DNA of 20,278 bases from JALZBN01 sp035525375 (GCA_035525375.1 DATLEI010000063.1:1-20278), one strand, 5' to 3'. Counted from the stretch's first letter, positions 1-8,544 are shown. Notes: generated by a model from the letters alone, not told the origin. Numbers and translations are program-made.

Positions 1-2
1 CG

Positions 3-1028
3 ATCCGGGTCGCGAGACGTGAACCCCTGGCCGAGTCGTATCACTACGAATCCCTGGATCCTGACTTCAAGGAGTTCACGGCCCAGGCCGAGGAACTGGT
101 GGCCGCCGAAACCGGACTCCGTTCGCTCAGTGGGCCCGCGCGGGCCCGGGTCACCGATCGGGCGGGCTGGATCAGGGCCAATCTCGCGTCGTTCCGGCGA
201 CTATTGCGCCCCCTGACCGATCGCCTGGGCGAGCGGGTCGGCACCGGCCCGGTGATGTCGATGGGACGGTCAGTTGCCGGCGCGGAGGTGGGAGCGCTTC
301 TCGGCTGGATGTCGACCCGGGTGTTGGGCCAGTACGACCTGTTGATCATCGAGAACGAGCACCCTGAAGACCAGGACATCGTCTACTACGTGGGGCCGAA
401 CGTGCTCGCCCTGGAGAAGCGCTACGCCTTTCCCCCGAAGGAGTTCCGCCTGTGGCTCGCCCTCCACGAGGTCACCCACCGGGCTCAGTTCACCGGCGTG
501 TCGTGGATGCGGGAGTACTTCCTGTCGCTCGTGGATTCCAGCCTTGCGGCATTCGACCCCGACCCGAAGCGGCTCGTCGAGGCCCTCCGGCGCGCCGTCG
601 ATCAAATGCGCGCCGGCGACAATCCCCTTGACGAGGGTGGACTGGTGACGCTCCTGGCCAGCCCTGAGCAGCATGCCGTGCTCCAGCAGATCCAAGGACT
701 GATGAGCTTGCTCGAAGGCCACGGTGACCTGACGATGGACGGCGCGGCCGCGGGGCGGGTCCCAAGCGCTCCCCGCTTCCGCCAAGTGCTCCACCAACGA
801 CGCCAGTCGGGCGGCGCGGCTCGCCTTGTCCGCAAGCTCGTCGGCATCGACGCCAAGCTGCGCCAGTACGAGGAGGGTGAGAAGTTCCTCGAGGCCATCT
901 CCGCAGCCGACCGTCGCAACATCGAGCTGCTCTGGCTCGGGCCGGAGTGGATCCCCTCGCTGCCGGAGATCAAGAGGCCCGACCTGTGGTTGGCCCGGGC
1001 AGCATCCGCCTCTGCCGCGACCGCGTGA
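3..1028 (+). CDS. Zinc-dependent metalloprotease of the DUF2342 / F420-biosynthesis-associated family, 5' end outside window
   Basis: The frame is open from the left edge, so the start lies outside the window; about 341 residues are visible. The zincin signature HEVTH is encoded at 465-479, inside LALHEVTHRAQF, where the two His would bind zinc and the Glu would be the catalytic base. The rest is mainly helical with no membrane segment or signal peptide in the visible part, suggesting a cytosolic protein. The HExxH context and the position directly before tilS match the actinobacterial DUF2342 (zincin_2) proteins often named 'coenzyme F420 biosynthesis associated'. That name comes from co-occurrence; no substrate is established. 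The TGA stop (1026-1028) overlaps the proposed GTG start of tilS by four bases (GTGA), suggesting translational coupling. Family call is fairly sure, function unknown. Confidence 0.85.
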   Translation: MRVARREPLAESYHYESLDPDFKEFTAQAEELVAAETGLRSLSGPARARVTDRAGWIRANLASFRRLLRPLTDRLGERVGTGPVMSMGRSVAGAEVGALLGWMSTRVLGQYDLLIIENEHPEDQDIVYYVGPNVLALEKRYAFPPKEFRLWLALHEVTHRAQFTGVSWMREYFLSLVDSSLAAFDPDPKRLVEALRRAVDQMRAGDNPLDEGGLVTLLASPEQHAVLQQIQGLMSLLEGHGDLTMDGAAAGRVPSAPRFRQVLHQRRQSGGAARLVRKLVGIDAKLRQYEEGEKFLEAISAADRRNIELLWLGPEWIPSLPEIKRPDLWLARAASASAATA

Positions 1029-2020
1029 GGTCTACGTCCTCTCGCCCCCGCCGGGCGGGTCCTGTCGCCGGACGGGTCCCTCCCTATCCCCTCCGCTACC
1101 GCTCCGGGGCGGGGCCCCTCACCGCCCTGCGCCACCCGTCCGGCTCCCCGGACACCCTCGCGCTTCTCTCTCGTTGCACCTTTCCTGCGCCTGACACCGC
1201 TGTTCACTGCGCGGTTTCTGGCGGCGCGGACTCTCTTGCTCTGCTGCTGCTTGCTTCTTCTGCCGGTTGCTCGGTGACGGCTATTCACGTTGATCACGGG
1301 CTTAGGCCCGGCTCTGAGATCGAGGGTGATCTTGTCCGCGACGTTGCTGCTCGTTACGGTGCCGCCTTTCGGGCCGAGCGGGTTGACCTCGCGCCGGGGC
1401 CCAACCTTGAGGCTCGAGCTCGCGCCGCCCGGTTTTCTGTACTCCCTCCGGGCGTGCTGACCGGGCACACTGCTGACGATCAGGCCGAAACCGTCCTCCT
1501 GAATCTCATGCGGGGCGCCGGACTCGACGGTCTGTCGGGCATGTCGCCTACTGGGCATCCGATCCTTCGATTACGGCGGCGTGAGACTGTTGCCCTTTGC
1601 GAAGCCGAAGGGATCACTCCTTTCGAAGACCCGTCTAACTCGGATCCGGCGTTTCGTCGCAACCGGGTGCGCGCCGAGTTACTGCCCCTTCTCGATGCCA
1701 TCGCCGAGCGTGACGTCGCCGCACTGCTCGCCCGCCAGGCCTACCTTCTCCGCGCCGAAGGCGGCCTGCTCGACGAGCTGGCAGCCGAACTCGATCCCAC
1801 CGACGCCCGGGCCCTTGCGAGGGCGCCGGAGCCGCTGGCCCGGCGCGCCCTTCGCACCTGGCTCTCCGCCCAGTCCGAGCACCCGCCCACTGCGTCCACG
1901 ATCGGGCGCGCCCTTGCTGTCGCTCGCGGTGACGCTCTGGCCACCGATCTCGGTGGCGGTCGGAGGTTGGCTCGCACCGCTGGGCGACTTCGCGTCGAAC
2001 CCCCCCTAGGTGACAACTGA
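1025..2020 (+). CDS. tilS: tRNA(Ile)-lysidine synthase TilS
   Basis: TilS uses ATP and lysine to convert C34 of the tRNA-Ile CAU anticodon to lysidine, so that the tRNA reads AUA. The PP-loop motif SGGADS lies at residues 65-70 of the 331-residue product. It is followed by IHVDHGLRPGS, the TGHTADDQAETVLLNLMRGAG block, and FEDPSNSDPAFRRNRVR, all typical of TilS. GTG 1025 is chosen because it is the only ATG/GTG/TTG in frame between the previous gene's stop and the PP-loop, and it overlaps that stop as GTGA. It gives an unusual Arg/Pro-rich leader of about 40 residues encoded by hairpin-rich DNA. A CTG at 1133 is an alternative. The segment before TGHTADD is shorter than in many TilS proteins. 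From about 1160 to 1680 third-position T is more common (GCT, CTT, GTT, TCT) than in neighbouring genes. Identity is sure; the start is not. Confidence 0.9.
   Translation: MRSTSSRPRRAGPVAGRVPPYPLRYRSGAGPLTALRHPSGSPDTLALLSRCTFPAPDTAVHCAVSGGADSLALLLLASSAGCSVTAIHVDHGLRPGSEIEGDLVRDVAARYGAAFRAERVDLAPGPNLEARARAARFSVLPPGVLTGHTADDQAETVLLNLMRGAGLDGLSGMSPTGHPILRLRRRETVALCEAEGITPFEDPSNSDPAFRRNRVRAELLPLLDAIAERDVAALLARQAYLLRAEGGLLDELAAELDPTDARALARAPEPLARRALRTWLSAQSEHPPTASTIGRALAVARGDALATDLGGGRRLARTAGRLRVEPPLGDN
2008..2013 (+). promoter_or_regulatory. Shine-Dalgarno of hpt
   Basis: AGGTGA lies six bases before the ATG at 2020 and inside the end of tilS. It decides between ATG 2020 and ATG 2035. Confidence 0.6.
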
Positions 2021-2595
2021 TGCCGGCTGATGCCATGAACTCGCGCGCCGAGCTCGACCCAAGTATCGGTCGCGTCGTAGTGAGCGAGCACGAGCTTCGC
2101 GAGCGAATCGTCGCGCTCGGCCGTGAGATAACCGCCGATTACGCCGGGAGGGCACCACTCCTCGTCGGCGTTCTCAAAGGCGCATTCATTTTCATGAGCG
2201 ATCTGGCCCGGGCGATCGAGCTGCCCGTCGAATTCGACTTCATGGCTGTGTCGTCCTACGGCACTGCTACCAAGACGAGCGGAGTCGTCCGCATCGTCAA
2301 AGATCTCGACCTCGACCTGAGCGGGCGCGATGTGATTCTCGTCGAGGACATCGTCCACAGCGGCCTCACGCTTTCCTACCTCCGAAAGAACCTGCGGGCC
2401 CGCAACCCTGCGTCGCTGGAGGTTTGTGCCCTACTTGTACGCGAAGGCCTGCAACGGCACGACCCCGACCTTCGCTACGTCGGTTTCAAGATCCCGCCCG
2501 ATTTCGTGATCGGCTACGGACTCGACGTCGACGAGCGCTATCGCAACCTGCCATTCGTCTGCGTGTACTCAGGCCCTGATCCCTCGGTACCCTGA
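2020..2595 (+). CDS. hpt: Hypoxanthine (guanine) phosphoribosyltransferase
   Basis: This purine-salvage enzyme joins hypoxanthine or guanine to PRPP, giving IMP or GMP, in the cytosol. The 191-residue length is normal. Family blocks include LLVGVLKGAFIFMSDL, the FMAVSSYG segment, the PRPP-binding loop VEDIVHSGLTL (residues 108-118), and the C-terminal VGFKIPPDFVIGYGLDVDERYRNLP. The loop usually reads EDI[IV]D[ST]G, where the second Asp is the proposed general base (Asp137 in human HPRT). Here the codon is CAC, giving His. ATG 2020 overlaps the tilS stop (TGATG) and has an AGGTGA Shine-Dalgarno at 2008-2013, which supports it over the in-frame ATG at 2035. The tilS-hpt-ftsH order is widely conserved in bacteria. 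Confidence 0.95.
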   Translation: MPADAMNSRAELDPSIGRVVVSEHELRERIVALGREITADYAGRAPLLVGVLKGAFIFMSDLARAIELPVEFDFMAVSSYGTATKTSGVVRIVKDLDLDLSGRDVILVEDIVHSGLTLSYLRKNLRARNPASLEVCALLVREGLQRHDPDLRYVGFKIPPDFVIGYGLDVDERYRNLPFVCVYSGPDPSVP

Positions 2596-2600
2596 ACGGG

Positions 2601-4466
<1,866 letters not shown>

Positions 4467-4477
4467 GTCGAGGCCGG

Positions 4478-5044
4478 GTGGCTGTCGACAAGGGACGAAT
4501 CGAGAAGGCTGTCCGGGAGATCCTCGAGGCCATCGGCGACAACCCCGACCGCGAGGGACTGGTCGACACCCCTCAGCGAGTGGCTTCAATGTACGAGGAG
4601 ATCTTTCGGGGGATGGGGGAATCGCCTGACCAGCATTTGAAGGTGACGTTCGCGGCCGACCACGACGAGATGGTCATGGTCAAAGACATCCCGATGGTGT
4701 CCACGTGCGAACACCACCTCGCGCCTTTCCTAGGTCGAGCACACGTCGCCTACATCCCGAACGACGCAGGGCGAATCACTGGCCTCTCCAAGCTCGTGCG
4801 GCTAGTCGAGTCCTACGCTCGCCGGCTTCAGGTCCAGGAGCGGCTCACGACACAAATCGCCGACGAGCTCGATCGGGTCCTGCAACCTCGGGGTGTCTTG
4901 GTCGAAATCGAAGCTGAGCACCTCTGTATGACGATGCGCGGAGTGCGGGTTCCGGGCACCAAGGCGGTGACCTCCGCGGTCAGGGGACAGTTCCGCGACG
5001 CGGCGACCAGAAACGAGGCAATGCAGCTCATCCACGGCGCCTGA
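4478..5044 (+). CDS. folE: GTP cyclohydrolase I (FolE)
   Basis: FolE converts GTP to 7,8-dihydroneopterin triphosphate and formate, the first step of folate synthesis. The 188-residue product has the type I zinc site: Cys77 and His80 within STCEHHLAPF, and Cys150 within EHLCMTMRG. The GRITGLSKLVRLVESYARRLQVQE block is also typical, as is the segment RGVRVPGTKAVTSAVRG near the C-terminus. The GTG at 4478 gives the usual N-terminus (DKGRIEKAVREILEAIGDNPDREGL). The gene begins 11 bases after ftsH, so it is probably in the same transcript. It is separated from folP by a 103-base gap with an inverted repeat. Its product still needs pyrophosphate and phosphate removed before FolB can act, and no obvious enzyme for that step is encoded here. 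Confidence 0.97.
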   Translation: MAVDKGRIEKAVREILEAIGDNPDREGLVDTPQRVASMYEEIFRGMGESPDQHLKVTFAADHDEMVMVKDIPMVSTCEHHLAPFLGRAHVAYIPNDAGRITGLSKLVRLVESYARRLQVQERLTTQIADELDRVLQPRGVLVEIEAEHLCMTMRGVRVPGTKAVTSAVRGQFRDAATRNEAMQLIHGA

Positions 5045-5059
5045 CCGCTCACGAGGAAC

Positions 5060-5116
5060 CGTTCTTAACATCGGAAAGCGTCAAAACGCGCGGTTTGGAT
5101 GTTAAGAACGATTTTT
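5060..5116 (+). terminator. 13-bp perfect inverted repeat plus T-run, probable folE terminator or folP operator
   Basis: The arms CGTTCTTAACATC (5060-5072) and GATGTTAAGAACG (5098-5110) are perfectly complementary. The 25-base loop holds a second small stem, GCGT/ACGC (5078-5081 with 5086-5089). Five T residues follow at 5112-5116. Stem plus T-run resembles an intrinsic terminator. However, the stem is only about 40% G+C in a high-GC genome, and the right arm ends just before a possible -35 box for folP, so a regulator binding site is also possible. Confidence 0.5.
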
Positions 5117-5148
5117 GAAGGGCTGATTTGTCCCGTACTGTGTCGGCG
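5115..5148 (+). promoter_or_regulatory. Possible promoter for a leaderless folP transcript
   Basis: TTGAAG (5115-5120) and TACTGT (5136-5141, fitting TAnnnT) are separated by 15 bases. The -10-like box ends six bases before the GTG at 5148, and no Shine-Dalgarno is visible before that GTG. Together these fit a leaderless mRNA, which is common in actinobacteria. The spacing is short and the assignment is inference only. Confidence 0.3.
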
Positions 5149-5921
5149 TGATCCCGCTGGTCATGGGCGTTTTGAACGTCACCCCCGACTCATTTTCCGA
5201 CGGTGGGCGCTGGGTTGACCCCGGCGCGGCCGTCGCCCACGGCCTGGAAATGGCTCGCGCCGGGGCCCGCGTCATCGACGTCGGCGGCGAGAGCACCCGT
5301 CCCGGCGCGGAACCGGTCGAGGAGGCAGAGGAGAAGCGGCGCGTCGTCAGTGTGATCGAGGCGCTGGCCCCACAGGTACGAGTATCGATTGACACCCGCA
5401 AGGTCGGTGTCGCCGAGGCAGGCATCGAGGCAGGAGCGACACTCGTGAACGACGTCTCTGCCACCCTCTGGCCGGTTGCCGCCGCCGGGGGCGCGGGCTG
5501 GGTCGCGATGCACATGCAGGGCGATCCCACCACGATGCAGGCCGATCCTCGCTATGAGGACGTCGTGCAGGACGTCCTTGGCTTCGTGGTTGCCAAGGCC
5601 GCCGAGGCCGCCGACGCTGGCGTCAAGGAGATCTGGATCGATCCCGGGTTCGGGTTCGGCAAGACGCCGCAGGACAACCTGCTGCTCCTACGCCACATCG
5701 GCCGGTTCGTGCGCAGCGGGTTCCCGGTACTCACCGGCACCAGCCGGAAGTCCTTCTTGGGCCGCCTCAGCGGGAACTCGGCTGTCAATGATCGCCTGGA
5801 GGGCTCCCTGGCGACCGCGGCCTGGGCGATGAGCCAGGGAGTGTCGATGGTGCGGGTGCACGATGTCGAGCCAACCGTCCAACTGGCCCGACTGATCGGG
5901 ATGGAGATCGAGGCCGCATGA
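5148..5921 (+). CDS. folP: Dihydropteroate synthase (FolP)
   Basis: FolP condenses 6-hydroxymethyl-7,8-dihydropterin diphosphate with p-aminobenzoate to give dihydropteroate; it is the sulfonamide target. The 257-residue TIM barrel shows MGVLNVTPDSFSDGG (from residue 6), GGESTRPGAE, VSIDTRK, VNDVS, AMHMQGDP, the pterin-binding DPGFGFGKT, GTSRKSFLG and the final VRVHDV. All are expected for an active enzyme. The GTG at 5148 leaves only five residues before the first motif, which is normal. The stop overlaps the next ATG by four bases (ATGA). It starts a cluster with folB and folK, while folE lies upstream across the inverted-repeat gap. Confidence 0.97.
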   Translation: MIPLVMGVLNVTPDSFSDGGRWVDPGAAVAHGLEMARAGARVIDVGGESTRPGAEPVEEAEEKRRVVSVIEALAPQVRVSIDTRKVGVAEAGIEAGATLVNDVSATLWPVAAAGGAGWVAMHMQGDPTTMQADPRYEDVVQDVLGFVVAKAAEAADAGVKEIWIDPGFGFGKTPQDNLLLLRHIGRFVRSGFPVLTGTSRKSFLGRLSGNSAVNDRLEGSLATAAWAMSQGVSMVRVHDVEPTVQLARLIGMEIEAA

Positions 5922-6442
5922 GAGGGAAATGGGCCGCCGGCATCACGCCCCGCAACTTTTCCTGGATCATCAAGGACCAGCTTGCGATCAGCGAGCGGCC
6001 GGGGGGCTATGCCCGCTCACATCGACGAGTCCGACGCCAGGAAGAAATCATCTGGATCCGCGAGCAGGGGTTCTCCCGGGTGGTGTCGCTGTTGGCCTCG
6101 CCCCATAACCTTCACGCCTACGAGGAGTTGGGCGTCACTGCCGACCACATCCCCTTCGGCGCCCACGCCGACACTCGCGCCGTCCTGGCCGAGCTGCTTC
6201 CCCGACTGCGGGCCTGGTTGGGAGAAGGCGAGAAGATCCTTCTTCACCAGGAGGAGTTGAGCGATCGGCTCCAAGGCGTGGCCGCGGGCTATCTCGTCTA
6301 CGCCGGCCTCGTCCCCGAAGGTGCCCGCGCCATCTCGATCGTCGAGCAGATCAATCAGCGCCAGATGGGACCGCCGGGGCGCGAGATCGTCGCCGACGCG
6401 GCCGCGCTCGCCGCTGAGCGCCCGAAGCGCAAGACGCGTTGA
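5918..6442 (+). CDS. Dual-specificity-phosphatase-fold protein (DUSP23-like) lacking the catalytic Cys, in the folate cluster
   Basis: The product is 174 residues, soluble and without a signal peptide. Its N-terminus (NFSWIIKDQLAISERP, then an IREQGFSRVVSLLA strand) resembles the start of atypical dual-specificity phosphatases such as DUSP23. The following HIPFGAHAD loop and the region around residue 110 also align with that fold. In active enzymes the P-loop is H-C-x5-R. Here residues 110-117 read H-Q-E-E-L-S-D-R, so Gln111 replaces the nucleophilic Cys while His and Arg remain. The position of the general-acid Asp loop (usually near IPxxD) also lacks an aligned Asp. The helix after the P-loop (GVAAGYLVYAGL) and the ISIVEQINQRQMGP segment fit the fold. 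It overlaps folP and folB by four bases each, so it is probably co-translated with them. A catalytic role by the usual Cys mechanism is unlikely. A pterin-binding, scaffolding or altered-chemistry role is open. The fold is fairly sure; the function is unknown. Confidence 0.7.
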   Translation: MRGKWAAGITPRNFSWIIKDQLAISERPGGYARSHRRVRRQEEIIWIREQGFSRVVSLLASPHNLHAYEELGVTADHIPFGAHADTRAVLAELLPRLRAWLGEGEKILLHQEELSDRLQGVAAGYLVYAGLVPEGARAISIVEQINQRQMGPPGREIVADAAALAAERPKRKTR

Positions 6443-6807
6443 ACGGCCTCGGCCGGATTGAGCTGCGGGGCCTGCGCCTTGTCGGTGTCCACGGATTCCT
6501 TCCTCAGGAACAGGAACGGGCTCAGCCGTTCGAAGTGGACATCGACGTCGAGGCCGACCTGAGCGCAGCTATGGCTTCCGACGAGCTGGCTGACACGTTG
6601 GATTACGGGGCGCTGGCTGCCGCTGCGGCGAAGGTGGTCACACGCGAGCAGTGGAAGCTCCTCGAGCGGATGGCGGCGCGAATCGCCGAGGAGATCAGGG
6701 CTGACAGTCGCGTGCGTTCCGTCACTGTGACGGTTCGAAAGCTGCGACCACCCGTACCGCTCGACATGGGTTCGGCCGGAGTCAGCATCACCCGTGTCGC
6801 CAATTAG
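6439..6807 (+). CDS. folB: Dihydroneopterin aldolase (FolB)
   Basis: FolB cleaves 7,8-dihydroneopterin to 6-hydroxymethyl-7,8-dihydropterin and glycolaldehyde. The 122-residue product has the family pattern IELRGLRLVGVHGF, then the conserved catalytic Glu region PQEQERAQPFEVDI (Glu24 is the likely equivalent of Glu22 in the S. aureus enzyme). Near the C-terminus, VTVRKLRPPVP holds the conserved active-site Lys101. The LDYGALAAAA and WKLLERMAARIAEEI segments are also typical. The start is TTG 6439, overlapping the upstream TGA (TTGA). No other start gives the expected N-terminus. Its 3' end overlaps folK by 14 bases. Confidence 0.94.
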   Translation: MNGLGRIELRGLRLVGVHGFLPQEQERAQPFEVDIDVEADLSAAMASDELADTLDYGALAAAAAKVVTREQWKLLERMAARIAEEIRADSRVRSVTVTVRKLRPPVPLDMGSAGVSITRVAN

Positions 6808-7264
6808 GCGCGTCTTTCTCGGGTTGGGCTCAAACCTCGGTGACCGGGAGACCCTGCTCCGGCAGGCTGTCGAGCGCTTGCCCGATGTTGTCGCCATCTC
6901 CGACCTCTACGAGACCGAGCCGTTGGGCGGGCCGGTTGACCAACCCCCCTTCTTGAACCTCGTCGTGGAGCTGCGCACCGACCTGCCGGCGCGCCAGTTG
7001 CTGGAGCTAGCCCAGCGGCTCGAAGCGAACGCCGGTCGGGATCGCAGTGAGACGGCTGTCCGCTTCGGCCCCCGGACCCTCGATATCGACATCCTGATCG
7101 TGGGGTCCGAAACGGCGGACGATCCCGATCTCGTCGTACCCCACCCCCGGATGCATGAACGTGCGTTCGTCCTCCGCCCTCTCGCCGACCTCGCGCCGGA
7201 ACTTGTCCCCGCTGGATGGGAGAACCACACAGAAGGCTCGGTCCGCCGGCTGGGTAAGCTGTAA
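6794..7264 (+). CDS. folK: 6-hydroxymethyl-7,8-dihydropterin pyrophosphokinase (FolK)
   Basis: FolK transfers diphosphate from ATP to 6-hydroxymethyl-7,8-dihydropterin, making the FolP substrate. The 156-residue product shows the HPPK signatures FLGLGSNLGDR near the N-terminus, PPFLNLVVEL, the Mg/ATP-binding RFGPRTLDIDIL and PHPRMHERAFVLRPLADL. The GTG at 6794 lies inside the end of folB (14-base overlap) and gives a canonical start. No Shine-Dalgarno is visible before it, so translation is probably coupled to folB. In many actinobacteria folK is followed by DUF3180 and DUF2520 genes; here panC follows directly. Confidence 0.97.
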   Translation: MSPIRRVFLGLGSNLGDRETLLRQAVERLPDVVAISDLYETEPLGGPVDQPPFLNLVVELRTDLPARQLLELAQRLEANAGRDRSETAVRFGPRTLDIDILIVGSETADDPDLVVPHPRMHERAFVLRPLADLAPELVPAGWENHTEGSVRRLGKL

Positions 7265-7301
7265 CCACGAACGGCACCCCCATGGGGCCGGAACGTGGAG
7301 G
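7265..7301 (+). promoter_or_regulatory. Possible RNA hairpin overlapping the panC ribosome-binding site
   Basis: CCACG (7265-7269) can pair with CGTGG (7294-7298). Within it GGC (7273-7275) pairs with GCC (7287-7289 region), and the self-complementary CCCCATGGGG (7278-7287) forms the tip, with small bulges. The outer right arm covers two bases of the GGAGG Shine-Dalgarno (7297-7301) of panC. It could modulate panC translation or act as a weak terminator. There is no T-run. This is inference. Confidence 0.3.
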
Positions 7302-7310
7302 ATCATCTTG
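7297..7310 (+). promoter_or_regulatory. Shine-Dalgarno and TTG start of panC
   Basis: GGAGG at 7297-7301 lies six bases before TTG 7308. This decides the panC start over the upstream in-frame start codon at 7155, which lies inside folK and would add 51 residues absent from the family. Confidence 0.85.
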
Positions 7311-8174
7311 AGCTCACAGCACGCCCGGTTGATCGACCGGAGCGAACTCGTCCGTAAAGAGCTCGACGCGGCGCGCGCCAGCGGGTTCTCGGTGGGGTTC
7401 GTGCCGACCATGGGCGCACTGCACGAGGGGCATCTGTCGTTGATCCGGCGCGCTGTGGCCGAGAATGACGTCACCGCCGTCAGCATCTTCGTGAACCCGC
7501 TGCAGTTCGGCTCCCCCGGCGACCTGGTCGGCTATCCCCGCAACCTCGACGGCGACCTGAGTACGGCTGCCGATGCCGGTGCCGACCTCGTGTTCGCGCC
7601 GAGCGTCGAGGAGATGTATCCCGGTGGGGGACGCACCGCGGCCTCGGTGCGCGTCGAAGGTCTCTCGGAGGGTTTCGAAGGCGCCAGCCGACCGGGTCAC
7701 TTCGATGGCGTTGCAACGGTGGTGGCCAAGCTGTTCAACCTGGCCGGCGCGTGCCGGGCGTACTTCGGCGAGAAGGACTACCAGCAGCTACTCGTCGTGC
7801 GGCGCGTCGTGACCGACCTGTCCTTTCCCATCGAGGTGGTCGGCTGCCCGACCGTCCGGGAGGCAGATGGTCTGGCTTGCTCTAGCCGCAATGTCCGGCT
7901 GAGTGGTGCCAACCGGGCCGCAGCCACTGTCCTCTACCGGGCGCTGACGCAAGGCCAGGCCATGATCGAGGGCGGCGTGCAGAACGCAGCTGCGATCCGA
8001 GCTTCGATGGCCGCAACAGTGGCGACCGAGCCACGCGCCGGGCTCGACTACGCCGAGGTCGTCGATGCTCTGACACTGCAGCGCCTCGAACAAGTAACGG
8101 GTGAGGCTCGGCTGCTTGTCGCTGCCTGCTTCGATGACATCCGGCTGATTGACAACTTGGGGGTGAGCGCCTGA
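7308..8174 (+). CDS. panC: Pantothenate synthetase (PanC)
   Basis: PanC joins pantoate and beta-alanine using ATP through a pantoyl-adenylate. The 288-residue product carries PTMGALHEGHLSLI (from residue 33, with the HxGH nucleotide-binding motif), VSIFVNPLQFG, PRNLDGDL, PGHFDGVATVVAKLFN, GEKDYQQL and the KMSKS-like SSRNVRLS. The TTG at 7308 is supported by a strong, well-spaced GGAGG and by the family N-terminus. It begins 43 bases after folK and its TGA overlaps the ATG of panD (TGATG), so the two are very likely co-expressed. Confidence 0.96.
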   Translation: MSSQHARLIDRSELVRKELDAARASGFSVGFVPTMGALHEGHLSLIRRAVAENDVTAVSIFVNPLQFGSPGDLVGYPRNLDGDLSTAADAGADLVFAPSVEEMYPGGGRTAASVRVEGLSEGFEGASRPGHFDGVATVVAKLFNLAGACRAYFGEKDYQQLLVVRRVVTDLSFPIEVVGCPTVREADGLACSSRNVRLSGANRAAATVLYRALTQGQAMIEGGVQNAAAIRASMAATVATEPRAGLDYAEVVDALTLQRLEQVTGEARLLVAACFDDIRLIDNLGVSA

Positions 8175-8533
8175 TGCGCAGGCGAATGTTGAAGAGCAAG
8201 ATCCACCGGGCGGTCGTGACGTCGACCGATGTTGACTACGAGGGCTCGGTGTCGATTGACAGTGACCTGATGGCCCGCGCCGACATCCGCGAATGGGAGC
8301 AGGTGGCTGTGCTCGACGTCGACAACGGCGCCCGCTTCGAGACCTACGCCATTCTCGGCGAGCCCGGCCAGGTACAGCTCAACGGGGCTGCGGCGCGCCT
8401 CGTCGACACCGGCGACCGGGTGATTCTTGTGACCTACGCTGACTATGAAGAGTCGGCGCTGGCCGAGTACGCGCCGACAGTTGTCCGGGTCGGCGCCGAC
8501 AATCGCCCGCTCGAACCGGTCACCGCCAAGTAG
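8174..8533 (+). CDS. panD: Aspartate 1-decarboxylase, pyruvoyl-dependent (PanD)
   Basis: PanD decarboxylates aspartate to beta-alanine, the partner substrate for PanC. It is made as a proenzyme that cleaves itself between Gly24 and Ser25; the Ser becomes the pyruvoyl cofactor. Here the motif DYEGSVSID places Gly24-Ser25 at the canonical positions when ATG 8174 is used, which supports that start over ATG 8186. MLKSKIHRAVVT, the catalytic Tyr region and TYAILGEPGQVQLNGAAARL are typical. Length (119 residues) is normal. It overlaps panC and is followed after 11 bases by nadB. Confidence 0.96.
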   Translation: MRRRMLKSKIHRAVVTSTDVDYEGSVSIDSDLMARADIREWEQVAVLDVDNGARFETYAILGEPGQVQLNGAAARLVDTGDRVILVTYADYEESALAEYAPTVVRVGADNRPLEPVTAK

Positions 8534-8544
8534 CGTCCGGCTTC

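Noticed and set aside
947..1024. Extending tilS upstream to 947
   Set aside because: This would overlap the metalloprotease gene by 82 bases with no family similarity; GTG 1025 with a GTGA overlap is simpler.
7155..7307. N-terminal extension of panC into folK
   Set aside because: The 51 extra residues are the folK sequence in another frame and do not resemble PanC; a well-spaced GGAGG supports TTG 7308.
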